Assembly (NCBI GenBank): GCA_900554525.1
Contig: USHL01000009.1
Coordinates: 1 to 16,971, forward strand
From: an uncultured Oscillospiraceae bacterium
Lineage (GTDB): Bacteria > Bacillota > Clostridia > Oscillospirales > Acutalibacteraceae
Direction: 5' to 3'
DNA: 16,971 nucleotides
Shown: one piece after another, positions 1 to 6,208 of the stretch
Layout: each line of letters opens with the position of its first letter
How positions within the stretch are numbered: position 1 is the stretch's first letter
Translations under genes and position numbers: made by a program
The notes under the pieces: generated by a model
Seen by the model: only the letters and a program-made list of their open reading frames with translations
What the model was told of the DNA's origin: nothing
The model's database searches: none

Positions 1-391
1 TGTAGGGAACGCCGACCTGACGGGCGAGCAGGATGTGCTCGCGGGTCTGAGCCATCGGGCCGTCGGTAGCAGCGATAACCAGGATAGCGCCGTCCATCTG
101 AGCGGCACCGGTGATCATGTTCTTAACATAGTCGGCGTGGCCGGGGCAGTCAACGTGAGCATAGTGACGCGCATCGGTCTCATACTCAACGTGAGCGGTG
201 TTGATGGTTATACCGCGCTCTCTTTCCTCAGGAGCCTTATCGATGTTTGCATAATCCTCAAACTGTGCCTGTCCCTTAAGGGAGAGGTACTTTGTGATAG
301 CTGCTGTCAAAGTGGTCTTACCATGGTCAACGTGGCCGATGGTACCAATGTTTACGTGGGGTTTGCTGCGTTCAAATTTTGCCTTTGCCAT
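1..391 (-). CDS. tuf: Elongation factor Tu, N-terminal part (cut by window edge)
   Basis: EF-Tu is the GTPase that delivers aminoacyl-tRNA to the ribosomal A site in the cytoplasm. Only the first 130 or so residues are inside the window. The protein starts MAKAKFERSKPHVNIGTIGH and shows the G1 loop GHVDHGKT, the switch-I RGITI motif and the G3 motif DCPGH, followed by the typical ADYVKNMITGAAQMDGAILV stretch. The ATG at 391 is preceded by a strong AAGGAGGA ribosome binding site. It is the last gene of the str operon, 78 nt after fusA, and has a promoter of its own in that gap. Identity is certain; the C-terminal domains lie outside. Confidence 0.98.
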   Translation of the reverse strand, partial: MAKAKFERSKPHVNIGTIGHVDHGKTTLTAAITKYLSLKGQAQFEDYANIDKAPEERERGITINTAHVEYETDARHYAHVDCPGHADYVKNMITGAAQMDGAILVIAATDGPMAQTREHILLARQVGVPY

Positions 392-433
392 TGTATATTT
401 TCCTCCTTAGATTTTGAGTTAGGCTATGGATAT

Positions 434-462
434 ATTCTACCAAATAATTATCCAAATATCAA
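434..462 (-). promoter_or_regulatory. Internal promoter for tuf
   Basis: On the minus strand TTGATA (462-457) and TAGAAT (439-434) are separated by exactly 17 bp in the AT-rich fusA-tuf gap. This gives a start near 428 and a short leader to the tuf ATG at 391. It would let EF-Tu be made in excess over the other str operon products, as is common. This is a match to the sigma-A consensus only; no transcript data. Confidence 0.6.
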
Positions 463-469
463 GTATTAT

Positions 470-2551
470 TTAGTCTTTCTTGGCGCGGGACGAGATAATC
501 TTTTCGGCAATGCTCTTCGGCACTTCCTTATACCCGTCGGGCTCCATTACATACTGACCGCGTCCCTGAGTCTTGGAGCGCAGGTCTGTGGCGTAGCCGA
601 ACATATCGCCGAGCGGCACGCGTGCGTTGATCTGCTTGACACCCGAGCGGTCTTCAAAGCCCTGGATCTCGCCGCGGCGGGAGTTGAGGTCGCCGATAAC
701 GTCGCCCATATACTCCTCCGGTACGATGACCGTGACCTTCATGATCGGCTCCAAAAGCAGCGGATCAGCCAGACGGCAGGCCTCCTTAAAGGCCATGGAG
801 CCGGCGATCTTAAACGCCATTTCGGAAGAGTCGACCTCGTGATACGAGCCGTCGTAAAGGGTTACCTTTACATCGACTACCGGGTAGCCTGCCAGCACGC
901 CGGCCTGCAGGGCGCCGCGTATACCGGCGTCGACCGCGGGAATGAATTCCTTCGGAATGGTACCGCCCGTAACGGAATTGATAAACTCGTAGCCCTTGCC
1001 GGTTTCGTTGGGCTCGACGATGATCTTGACATGACCGTACTGACCCGAACCGCCCGACTGGCGCTTATATTTGGTTTCGTGGTCGACCTTCTTGCGGATG
1101 CTCTCTTTATAGGCAACCTGCGGTGCGCCGACGTTGGCCTCAACCTTGAATTCGCGCAGAAGTCTGTCGACGATGATTTCGAGGTGCAGTTCACCCATAC
1201 CGGCGATGATGGTCTGTCCGGTTTCCTCGTCGGTGTAGGCCTTGAAGGTCGGATCCTCCTCGGCCAGCTTTGCAAGCGCGAGACCCATCTTCTCCTGACC
1301 GGCCTTGGTCTTGGGCTCGATAGCCACGCGGATAACCGGCTCGGGGAAGTTCATGGATTCAAGTATGACCGGGTGCTTTTCATCGCAGAGCGTGTCGCCG
1401 GTGGTGGTATTTTTGAGACCGACCGCGGCGGCAATATCACCCGCATAGCAGGTTTCGATATCCTCGCGGTGATTGGCGTGCATCTGCAGGATGCGGCCCA
1501 TACGCTCCTTGTTCTGCTTTACCGAGTTGTAAACGCCCGAGCCCGCGTCAACGGTGCCCGAATAAACGCGGAAGAAGCAAATCTTTCCTACAAACGGGTC
1601 GGTCGCGATCTTGAAGGCAAGCGCCGAAAACGGCTCGGTATCGGAGGAATGTCTTACCTCCTCCTCGCCGGTGTCGGGGTTAACGCCCTTGATGGCGGGA
1701 ACATCGGTCGGAGCCGGCATATAGTCGACAATAGCATCGAGGAGGGGCTGCACGCCCTTGTTGCGGTAGGAAGTACCGCAGCAGATCGGAACCATGCTGT
1801 TTTCGATGGTCGATTTGCGGATAATCTTCTTTATCTGCTCGACCGACGGCTCCTCACCCTCGAAATACTTCTCCATCAGCTCCTCGTCCTGCTCGACGAC
1901 GTGCTCGATGAGCTCGGTGCGGTATTTGTTGGCAAGCTCGAGCATATCCTCGGGGATAGGCTCCTTTCTTACGTCCTTGCCGACATCGTCGTAATAGACC
2001 TCGGCCTCCATATTGACGAGGTCGATAATGCCCTTAAAGCTGTCCTCACAGCCGATGGGCAGCTGGATCGGAACGCCGTTGCAGTTGAAGCGCTCCTTAA
2101 TCATATCCAGAACGTGATAAAAGTCCGCGCCCATAATATCCATTTTGTTTACGTATATCATACGCGGAACGCGGTATTCGTCAGCCTGTCTCCAAACGGT
2201 TTCAGACTGCGGCTCAACGCCTCCCTTAGCGCAGAGGACGGTAACCGAACCGTCAAGCACGCGCAGCGAACGCTGGACCTCAACGGTGAAGTCCACGTGT
2301 CCGGGAGTGTCGATAATATTGATACGATGGTCCTTCCAGAAGCAGGTCGTAGCGGCGGAGGTAATGGTTATACCTCTTTCCTTTTCCTGCTCCATCCAGT
2401 CCATAGTTGACGCACCGTCGTGAGTTTCACCCATCTTGCGGTTAACACCGGTGTAGAAAAGGATACGCTCAGTTGTGGTAGTTTTACCGGCGTCAATATG
2501 TGCCATTATACCAATATTTCTTGTCATTTCAAGAGATACTTTTCTCGGCAT
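470..2551 (-). CDS. fusA: Elongation factor G
   Basis: EF-G is the GTPase that drives ribosome translocation and, with RRF, ribosome recycling. The product is 693 residues, the usual length. It starts MPRKVSLEMTRNIGIMAHID and has G1 AHIDAGKTT, switch-I RGITI, G3 DTPGH and G4 NKMD, followed by domains II-V up to the EF-G-typical end. The start is placed at ATG 2551 because an AAGGAGT site lies 6-12 nt upstream (2557-2563) and the family begins here. The frame is open for 33 more codons upstream but that stretch has no family similarity. The 110-nt gap after rpsG is GC-rich and can fold into several short hairpins, but no terminator is seen, so the gene is probably cotranscribed with rpsG. Confidence 0.98.
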   Translation of the reverse strand: MPRKVSLEMTRNIGIMAHIDAGKTTTTERILFYTGVNRKMGETHDGASTMDWMEQEKERGITITSAATTCFWKDHRINIIDTPGHVDFTVEVQRSLRVLDGSVTVLCAKGGVEPQSETVWRQADEYRVPRMIYVNKMDIMGADFYHVLDMIKERFNCNGVPIQLPIGCEDSFKGIIDLVNMEAEVYYDDVGKDVRKEPIPEDMLELANKYRTELIEHVVEQDEELMEKYFEGEEPSVEQIKKIIRKSTIENSMVPICCGTSYRNKGVQPLLDAIVDYMPAPTDVPAIKGVNPDTGEEEVRHSSDTEPFSALAFKIATDPFVGKICFFRVYSGTVDAGSGVYNSVKQNKERMGRILQMHANHREDIETCYAGDIAAAVGLKNTTTGDTLCDEKHPVILESMNFPEPVIRVAIEPKTKAGQEKMGLALAKLAEEDPTFKAYTDEETGQTIIAGMGELHLEIIVDRLLREFKVEANVGAPQVAYKESIRKKVDHETKYKRQSGGSGQYGHVKIIVEPNETGKGYEFINSVTGGTIPKEFIPAVDAGIRGALQAGVLAGYPVVDVKVTLYDGSYHEVDSSEMAFKIAGSMAFKEACRLADPLLLEPIMKVTVIVPEEYMGDVIGDLNSRRGEIQGFEDRSGVKQINARVPLGDMFGYATDLRSKTQGRGQYVMEPDGYKEVPKSIAEKIISSRAKKD

Positions 2552-2661
2552 ATAAAACTCCTTCTGCCGCTCTCGGCGGCTGATTTGACGGCTGCCCCGC
2601 CTGCCGGGCTCCCGTAAACGGAGCGCCCGTATACCAGACGGCAGCGGCAAGCCGTTTTAAA

Positions 2662-3132
2662 CTACCATCTGTAATGAGCAAACGCACGGTTTGCCTCCGC
2701 CATCTTGTGAGTATCCTCACGCTTCTTGGCGGCGCCTCCCATGCCGTTGACGGCGTCCAGAATCTCACCCGCGAGACGCTCGCGCATGGTTCTTTCTGAG
2801 CGCGTGCGGCTGTAAGCGGTGAGCCAGCGCAGACCCAGGGTCTGCTTTCTTTCGGCACGGACCTCAAACGGTACCTGATAGGTCGCGCCGCCCTTGCGGA
2901 CAGCCTTGACCTCAAGCTGCGGCATAACGTTTTCCATAGCCTGTTCAAATACCTCAAGCGGGTCCTTGCCCGTTTTTTCACTGATGATGTCGAAAGCGCC
3001 GTATACAATCTTCTGCGCAACGCCCTTTTTACCGTCAAGCATAATATTGTTGATAAGGCGTGTTACCTTTTTGGAATTGTATACCGGATCCGGCAGTACG
3101 TCGCGTTTTGCGACAAAGCCTCTTCTTGGCAC
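2662..3132 (-). CDS. rpsG: 30S ribosomal protein S7
   Basis: S7 binds the 3' major domain of 16S rRNA and nucleates assembly of the 30S head. The 156-residue product has the usual length and the family sequence, starting (V)PRRGFVAKRDVLPDP and ending with the ANRAFAHYRW tail. The start is a GTG at 3132. An upstream in-frame ATG at 3150 would place the GAAGGAGGG ribosome binding site (around 3141-3148) inside the coding sequence, so the GTG is chosen. It lies between rpsL and fusA in the str operon. In Escherichia coli S7 is the autogenous regulator of this operon; a hairpin in the gap upstream here could play a similar part, which is inference. Confidence 0.97.
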   Translation of the reverse strand: MPRRGFVAKRDVLPDPVYNSKKVTRLINNIMLDGKKGVAQKIVYGAFDIISEKTGKDPLEVFEQAMENVMPQLEVKAVRKGGATYQVPFEVRAERKQTLGLRWLTAYSRTRSERTMRERLAGEILDAVNGMGGAAKKREDTHKMAEANRAFAHYRW

Positions 3133-3193
3133 TTTACTTCCCTCCTTCATAGTAATGATATCATAGGTACTCGAGTGACCTCACCCGCGGCAC

Positions 3194-3231
3194 CAAGCAA
3201 AGGCGTCAATATATATAAACGCCGCTGCTTG
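3194..3231 (-). promoter_or_regulatory. Hairpin in the rpsL-rpsG intercistronic region
   Basis: In the 124-nt gap between rpsL and rpsG, CAAGC (3194-3198) pairs with GCTTG (3227-3231), and GGCGT (3202-3206) pairs with ACGCC (3219-3223). A 3-by-3 internal loop separates the two stems and the end loop is AT-rich. There is no U-tract, so it is not an intrinsic terminator. Position matches the place where S7 represses str operon translation in enterobacteria, but sequence similarity to that site was not established. Confidence 0.4.
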
Positions 3232-3256
3232 TGTAATGCAGCGAAGAAAAAAGTCC

Positions 3257-3679
3257 TTAGTTTGCACCTGCTTTGGGACGCTTTGCACCGTATTTGGAAC
3301 GGGACTGCATCCTCTTTGCGACGCCCTGTGTATCGAGCGTTCCGCGCACGATATGGTAACGCACGCCGGGGATGTCCTTAACACGTCCGCCGCGGATAAG
3401 CACCACGCTGTGCTCCTGAAGATTATGGCCGATACCCGGGATATAGGCCGTCACCTCAAGACCGTTGGAAAGACGTACTCTGGCGATTTTTCTGAGCGCC
3501 GAGTTCGGCTTTTTCGGTGTGGTCGTCTTAACAGCGGTGCAGACGCCGCGCTTCTGCGGAGAGTCGTTGTCGGTGGGTCTGCGCTTCATCGAGTTATAAC
3601 CCTTCAAGAGCGCCGGAGCCTTGGCCTTCTTCTCTACCGTTTCACGGCCGTTGCGGACCAACTGGTTAAACGTAGGCAC
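3257..3679 (-). CDS. rpsL: 30S ribosomal protein S12
   Basis: S12 sits at the decoding centre of the 30S subunit and affects accuracy and streptomycin response. The product is 140 residues: (V)PTFNQLVRNGRE, the Firmicutes-type insertion KKAKAPALLKGYNSMKRR, then SPQKRGVCTAV, TTTPKKPNSALRK and the GVKRPKA-type end (YGAKRPKAGAN). The lysine of TPKKPNS that is changed in streptomycin-resistant mutants is the wild-type residue. The start is GTG 3679, with GGAGGTG just upstream; a longer frame to 3727 has no family match. It is the first gene of the str operon, directly behind a consensus promoter. Confidence 0.97.
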   Translation of the reverse strand: MPTFNQLVRNGRETVEKKAKAPALLKGYNSMKRRPTDNDSPQKRGVCTAVKTTTPKKPNSALRKIARVRLSNGLEVTAYIPGIGHNLQEHSVVLIRGGRVKDIPGVRYHIVRGTLDTQGVAKRMQSRSKYGAKRPKAGAN

Positions 3680-3733
3680 TGTTACACCTCCCTGTTTTTC
3701 AAGATTTGCTGCGGAAAATAAAGACAATTCCGC

Positions 3734-3772
3734 ATACTAAATTAGTATAGCACGCATTTCAGCGCTTGTCAA
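3734..3772 (-). promoter_or_regulatory. str operon promoter with a palindrome over the -10 box
   Basis: Minus strand TTGACA (3772-3767) and TATACT (3749-3744) are exactly 17 bp apart, upstream of rpsL. A 15-bp inverted repeat, ATACTAA-A-TTAGTAT (3734-3748), covers most of the -10 box and the region just after it, so a regulator bound there would block the promoter. The promoter call is strong; the operator role is inference. Confidence 0.8.
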
Positions 3773-3818
3773 CATTTTTTTGCAGCGGAGCCGCGCCTGA
3801 AACGCCGCCCGCAAATAC

Positions 3819-3847
3819 GCCCCCGCTCCTTAAAAAGGAGCGGGGGC
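3819..3847 (-). terminator. GC-rich hairpin after the lipoprotein gene, possible terminator
   Basis: A perfect 12-bp stem, GCCCCCGCTCCT with AGGAGCGGGGGC around a 5-nt loop, stands between the lipoprotein gene (stop at 3916) and the str promoter. Neither strand has a proper T-run directly after the stem, so it is an untypical intrinsic terminator at best. Its position, separating two transcription units, supports a termination or insulating role. Confidence 0.5.
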
Positions 3848-3915
3848 GGTATGCTTTTCATAAAGTACCCTTGCTCAAAGGGCAATTTTAAATTAACCGA
3901 AAAATCCTCTGCGCT

Positions 3916-4578
3916 TTATTCCGTCTCAGAGCTGTCTTGCGGCAGGGGCTCAAAAAGGCCCTTGAGATAGTCAAGCTCTATTTCCTCGGGAAGATAGGTC
4001 AGGGCGATGCAGAGCATATAGTTTTCGTCGACCTTGCGCACCAGCGTGCACTGCCGCACCGTAACGTCGTTTTCGTTGACCGTCTCCCAGACCGCGGAAT
4101 AATACTCCTCGCCGCAGAACTCGGCCGTTCCCTCGGAAATGCTTTTATAGGCGTTTGAGGTCTCGGCTTCCTCCTGAAGAATGTCTGAATATTCCTCCGG
4201 CGTATAGAGCGAGCCGCCGACGGTGGCGCTCATATTCTCGTACATTATAATGATATTTGAGCCGGTTGCCGAATCCATAAGCATCGCGTCGTAAATGGTT
4301 TTCTGCAGCGAAAGCTCGGCCTGCCGCCTTTCATCATCGTCCTCGTAGTCCTCGGGATTAAGCTCCATAAGCTCCAGCAGCTCGTCTTCCGAAGAATATT
4401 CCCACCCATCGGGCGCGTTGAGCTTAAGCCCCGAAAATTCGCTCTCGTAAACACTGCCGTTCACCGTTCCGCAGATAAAGGCCTTATCCTGCTCGGTGGT
4501 GTTTCTGAGATTAAAGCAGCCCGCCAGATTAAAAATTCCGAGCGCCGCCAGCAGTACGGCCGCCATGCGTTTTAACAT
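3916..4578 (-). CDS. Predicted lipoprotein of unknown function
   Basis: The product is 220 residues. It starts MLKRMAAVLLAALG and has a clear lipobox LAGC with the lipidated cysteine at residue 21, so it should be anchored on the outer face of the cytoplasmic membrane. The mature part is very acidic, with an SSEDELLELMELNPEDYEDDD stretch-type region, and the segment FSGLKLNAPDGW resembles the start of PsbP/Mog1-like small globular domains seen in clostridial lipoproteins; that relation is a guess. ATG 4578 is chosen because GGAGAG stands at the right distance and the longer frame would begin inside the -35 box of the promoter. It appears monocistronic. No function is recognised. Confidence 0.85.
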   Translation of the reverse strand: MLKRMAAVLLAALGIFNLAGCFNLRNTTEQDKAFICGTVNGSVYESEFSGLKLNAPDGWEYSSEDELLELMELNPEDYEDDDERRQAELSLQKTIYDAMLMDSATGSNIIIMYENMSATVGGSLYTPEEYSDILQEEAETSNAYKSISEGTAEFCGEEYYSAVWETVNENDVTVRQCTLVRKVDENYMLCIALTYLPEEIELDYLKGLFEPLPQDSSETE

Positions 4579-4609
4579 AATAAACTCTCCTCTTGTATGA
4601 TATATATAA

Positions 4610-4638
4610 ATTATAAATGCAAACGCAAAATTTGTCAA
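4610..4638 (-). promoter_or_regulatory. Consensus promoter of the lipoprotein gene
   Basis: Minus strand TTGACA (4638-4633) and TATAAT (4615-4610) with 17 bp between them: a perfect sigma-A promoter. The start would be near 4603, giving a leader of about 25 nt before ATG 4578. Confidence 0.85.
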
Positions 4639-4675
4639 GCAATCGGACAGTTAAGTTTATTTTTTCCAACGGATA

Positions 4676-4704
4676 TAAAAATCCCGCCGTAAAAAACGGC
4701 GGGA
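4676..4704 (-). terminator. Intrinsic terminator of the M23 peptidase gene
   Basis: On the minus strand a perfect 9-bp stem, TCCCGCCGT with ACGGCGGGA around TTTTT, is followed directly by a T-rich tail (TTTTTATA). It begins 27 nt after the stop codon of the peptidase gene and separates it from the lipoprotein gene. Confidence 0.85.
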
Positions 4705-4730
4705 ACGCTTAATATTTTAAAAACAGCCGC

Positions 4731-5945
4731 CTACAGCCCGATATACGGCGCGGGATTTTTACGGACGCCGTTCACAATGACCTCAAAATGCAGGTGGTTG
4801 CCGCTGGAATTTCCGGTCGAGCCGACAAGACCGAGCTGGTCGCCCTGCGCCACGGTCTGCCCCGCTTTAACGCTCAGCGCGCTTTGGTGGGCATAGCGGG
4901 TTTTGATGCCGTTGCCATGGTCGACCACAACGCTGTAGCCGTAATCGCCGTCCCATCCGGCCGAAACGACCTTTCCGGCGGCAACCGCGAATATCGGCGT
5001 GCCCTTATTTGCGGCGAGATCCATTCCCTTATGCCCGCGTCCGTCGCCCCAGTAAGAGGTAATCGTAAAGCTTCCGCGGTTAAGCGGCAGTATAAAGCCC
5101 GCCGACTGCGCCGCGGCGCGCTGGGTCTGGGTCACCACGGGTATCGCCGTGCCGACGGTGGTGACCTCTTCTACCGGAGCCTTGACCGTCTCGAGAGACA
5201 GCTCGCTGCGGGAAACCTCCTTGCCGTTTACAAGCTCAATGCTTTCGGTTTTGCGGTTTATGCCGTTCTGACCGGCAGTAGTAACGGCGGAATATCCCTT
5301 TTCCTTTTCGGCGGATTTTACGGTCTTTTTACCGAACGGGACCTCAATATCGGTGGTCACCACCGCGACTGTCTTAACCGGCAGCGCGTCTATGACCGAC
5401 TTGACCGTCTCTAACGAATCGGTTTCGCTTTTAAGGTAATAGCCCTCTTCGACCTCGACCTCGTCGGCAAACTCTGAGGTATTCTCCGCCCCTTCGATGT
5501 TGAAGCGCTGACGGCTTGTCTCTAAATAAGCGGTAATCTCGCCCGATTCCACCGTCGCCACACGCTCGCCGTTGACGACCAGCGCCGACGCACTGACTAT
5601 TTCCTCGGTATTTTCAATTATGGCCTTGGCCACCGCGGGAGCGGTGTCGAGCCGGTCGCTTACCGTAAGCGTAAGGGAAAGCTCGGGCTTCTCTATCGCC
5701 TTGGCGGCGGAGCGGCTTTCAACCCTGCCGACCGCGATTTCCTTGGCGTCCTCAAAGACCGCCTCGTTCTTGACCGTAGCAATAAACGCGCCGGCGTAGT
5801 TGACCTTAAAGCCGAGGGTCAGCCCCGCGGCGACGATGCTGACGCCTACCGCCAGCATACCGGCCAGCGCCAGCGATCCGACGCGGGCGGGAAGACGGTG
5901 GCGCAGAATAAAGCTGACGCCTTTTTTTATAAAATTGTATTTCAA
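4731..5945 (-). CDS. Membrane-anchored G5-domain M23 metallopeptidase
   Basis: This is a predicted cell-wall hydrolase that cleaves peptide cross-bridges in peptidoglycan outside the membrane. Of 404 residues, about 1-24 are basic and cytoplasmic, 25-47 form a membrane segment, the middle is an extended region, about 190-266 is a G5 domain (TTDIEVPFGKKTV to LETVKAPVEEVTTVGT), and 285-404 is the M23 LytM-type domain. Zinc ligands are visible as H305 and D309 (HKGMD) and H386 (HLHFE), with H353 of YAHQ as catalytic histidine, so it should be active. The start is uncertain: TTG 5945 is the best in-frame codon, but no good ribosome binding site precedes it. A WalR-like box lies in its promoter. 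Confidence 0.88.
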   Translation of the reverse strand: MKYNFIKKGVSFILRHRLPARVGSLALAGMLAVGVSIVAAGLTLGFKVNYAGAFIATVKNEAVFEDAKEIAVGRVESRSAAKAIEKPELSLTLTVSDRLDTAPAVAKAIIENTEEIVSASALVVNGERVATVESGEITAYLETSRQRFNIEGAENTSEFADEVEVEEGYYLKSETDSLETVKSVIDALPVKTVAVVTTDIEVPFGKKTVKSAEKEKGYSAVTTAGQNGINRKTESIELVNGKEVSRSELSLETVKAPVEEVTTVGTAIPVVTQTQRAAAQSAGFILPLNRGSFTITSYWGDGRGHKGMDLAANKGTPIFAVAAGKVVSAGWDGDYGYSVVVDHGNGIKTRYAHQSALSVKAGQTVAQGDQLGLVGSTGNSSGNHLHFEVIVNGVRKNPAPYIGL

Positions 5946-6039
5946 CAGTCCGTTCTTTATAATCTCTTTGATGAATTTCCAGTAAGGAAAGCGGTGTCAC
6001 TTCTTTCAAAGGTTACAATTTGTAATAACTACATACGAT

Positions 6040-6068
6040 ATTATAACAAAACGGTTACAAAATTGCAA
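6040..6068 (-). promoter_or_regulatory. Promoter of the M23 gene with an overlapping WalR-like box
   Basis: Minus strand TTGCAA (6068-6063) and TATAAT (6045-6040) with a 17-bp spacer. Inside, TGTAAC (6059-6054), 5 bp, TGTTAT (6048-6043) matches the WalR consensus TGTWAH-N5-TGTWAH known from Bacillus subtilis and staphylococci. Further GTAAC/GTAAT half-sites flank it at about 6011-6025 and 6076-6081. The stretch 5946-6208 holds this promoter, a 10-bp hairpin and the polC terminator, and no gene. Confidence 0.65.
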
Positions 6069-6110
6069 CCTTTTTTGTAATCTTTTTTTGAATAATTTCT
6101 GGAAATCCCC

Positions 6111-6137
6111 GCAAACCCGCATGAACAGCGGGTTTGC
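6111..6137. other. Perfect 10-bp hairpin between polC terminator and M23 promoter
   Basis: GCAAACCCGC (6111-6120) and GCGGGTTTGC (6128-6137) form a perfect stem around ATGAACA. On the plus strand a T-rich stretch follows about 10 nt later; on the minus strand no T-run follows. It may be a second, weaker terminator or a binding site. The core CGCAAACCCG also occurs in the hairpin unit of the nearby arrays, which may be chance. Confidence 0.45.
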
Positions 6138-6173
6138 AATGTAAAAATTTTTTTATTAAGCCTGCGCATATAT

Positions 6174-6204
6174 AAAAAAGCAGAGAGCTTCCTCCCTGCT
6201 TTTT
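6174..6204 (-). terminator. Intrinsic terminator of polC
   Basis: Starting 4 nt after the polC stop, the minus strand reads AAAAAGCAGGGAG, a 4-nt loop, CTCTCTGCTTTTTT. The stem has one mismatch and ends in a run of six Ts. The sequence is nearly symmetrical and could also act on the plus strand. Confidence 0.85.
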
Positions 6205-6208
6205 ATAA

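Noticed and set aside
35..2410. A 791-codon open frame on the plus strand opposite tuf and fusA
   Set aside because: It is antisense to two certain, highly conserved genes, has no recognisable domain, and arises from codon bias of the real genes.
2552..2650. N-terminal extension of EF-G
   Set aside because: No family similarity, and the AAGGAGT site lies within it at the right distance from ATG 2551.
5806..6009. Frameshifted N-terminus of the M23 protein in the neighbouring frame from 6009
   Set aside because: The frame departs from the membrane segment seen in the chosen frame and has no better start signal; the promoter start near 6033 fits either, so no frameshift needs to be assumed.
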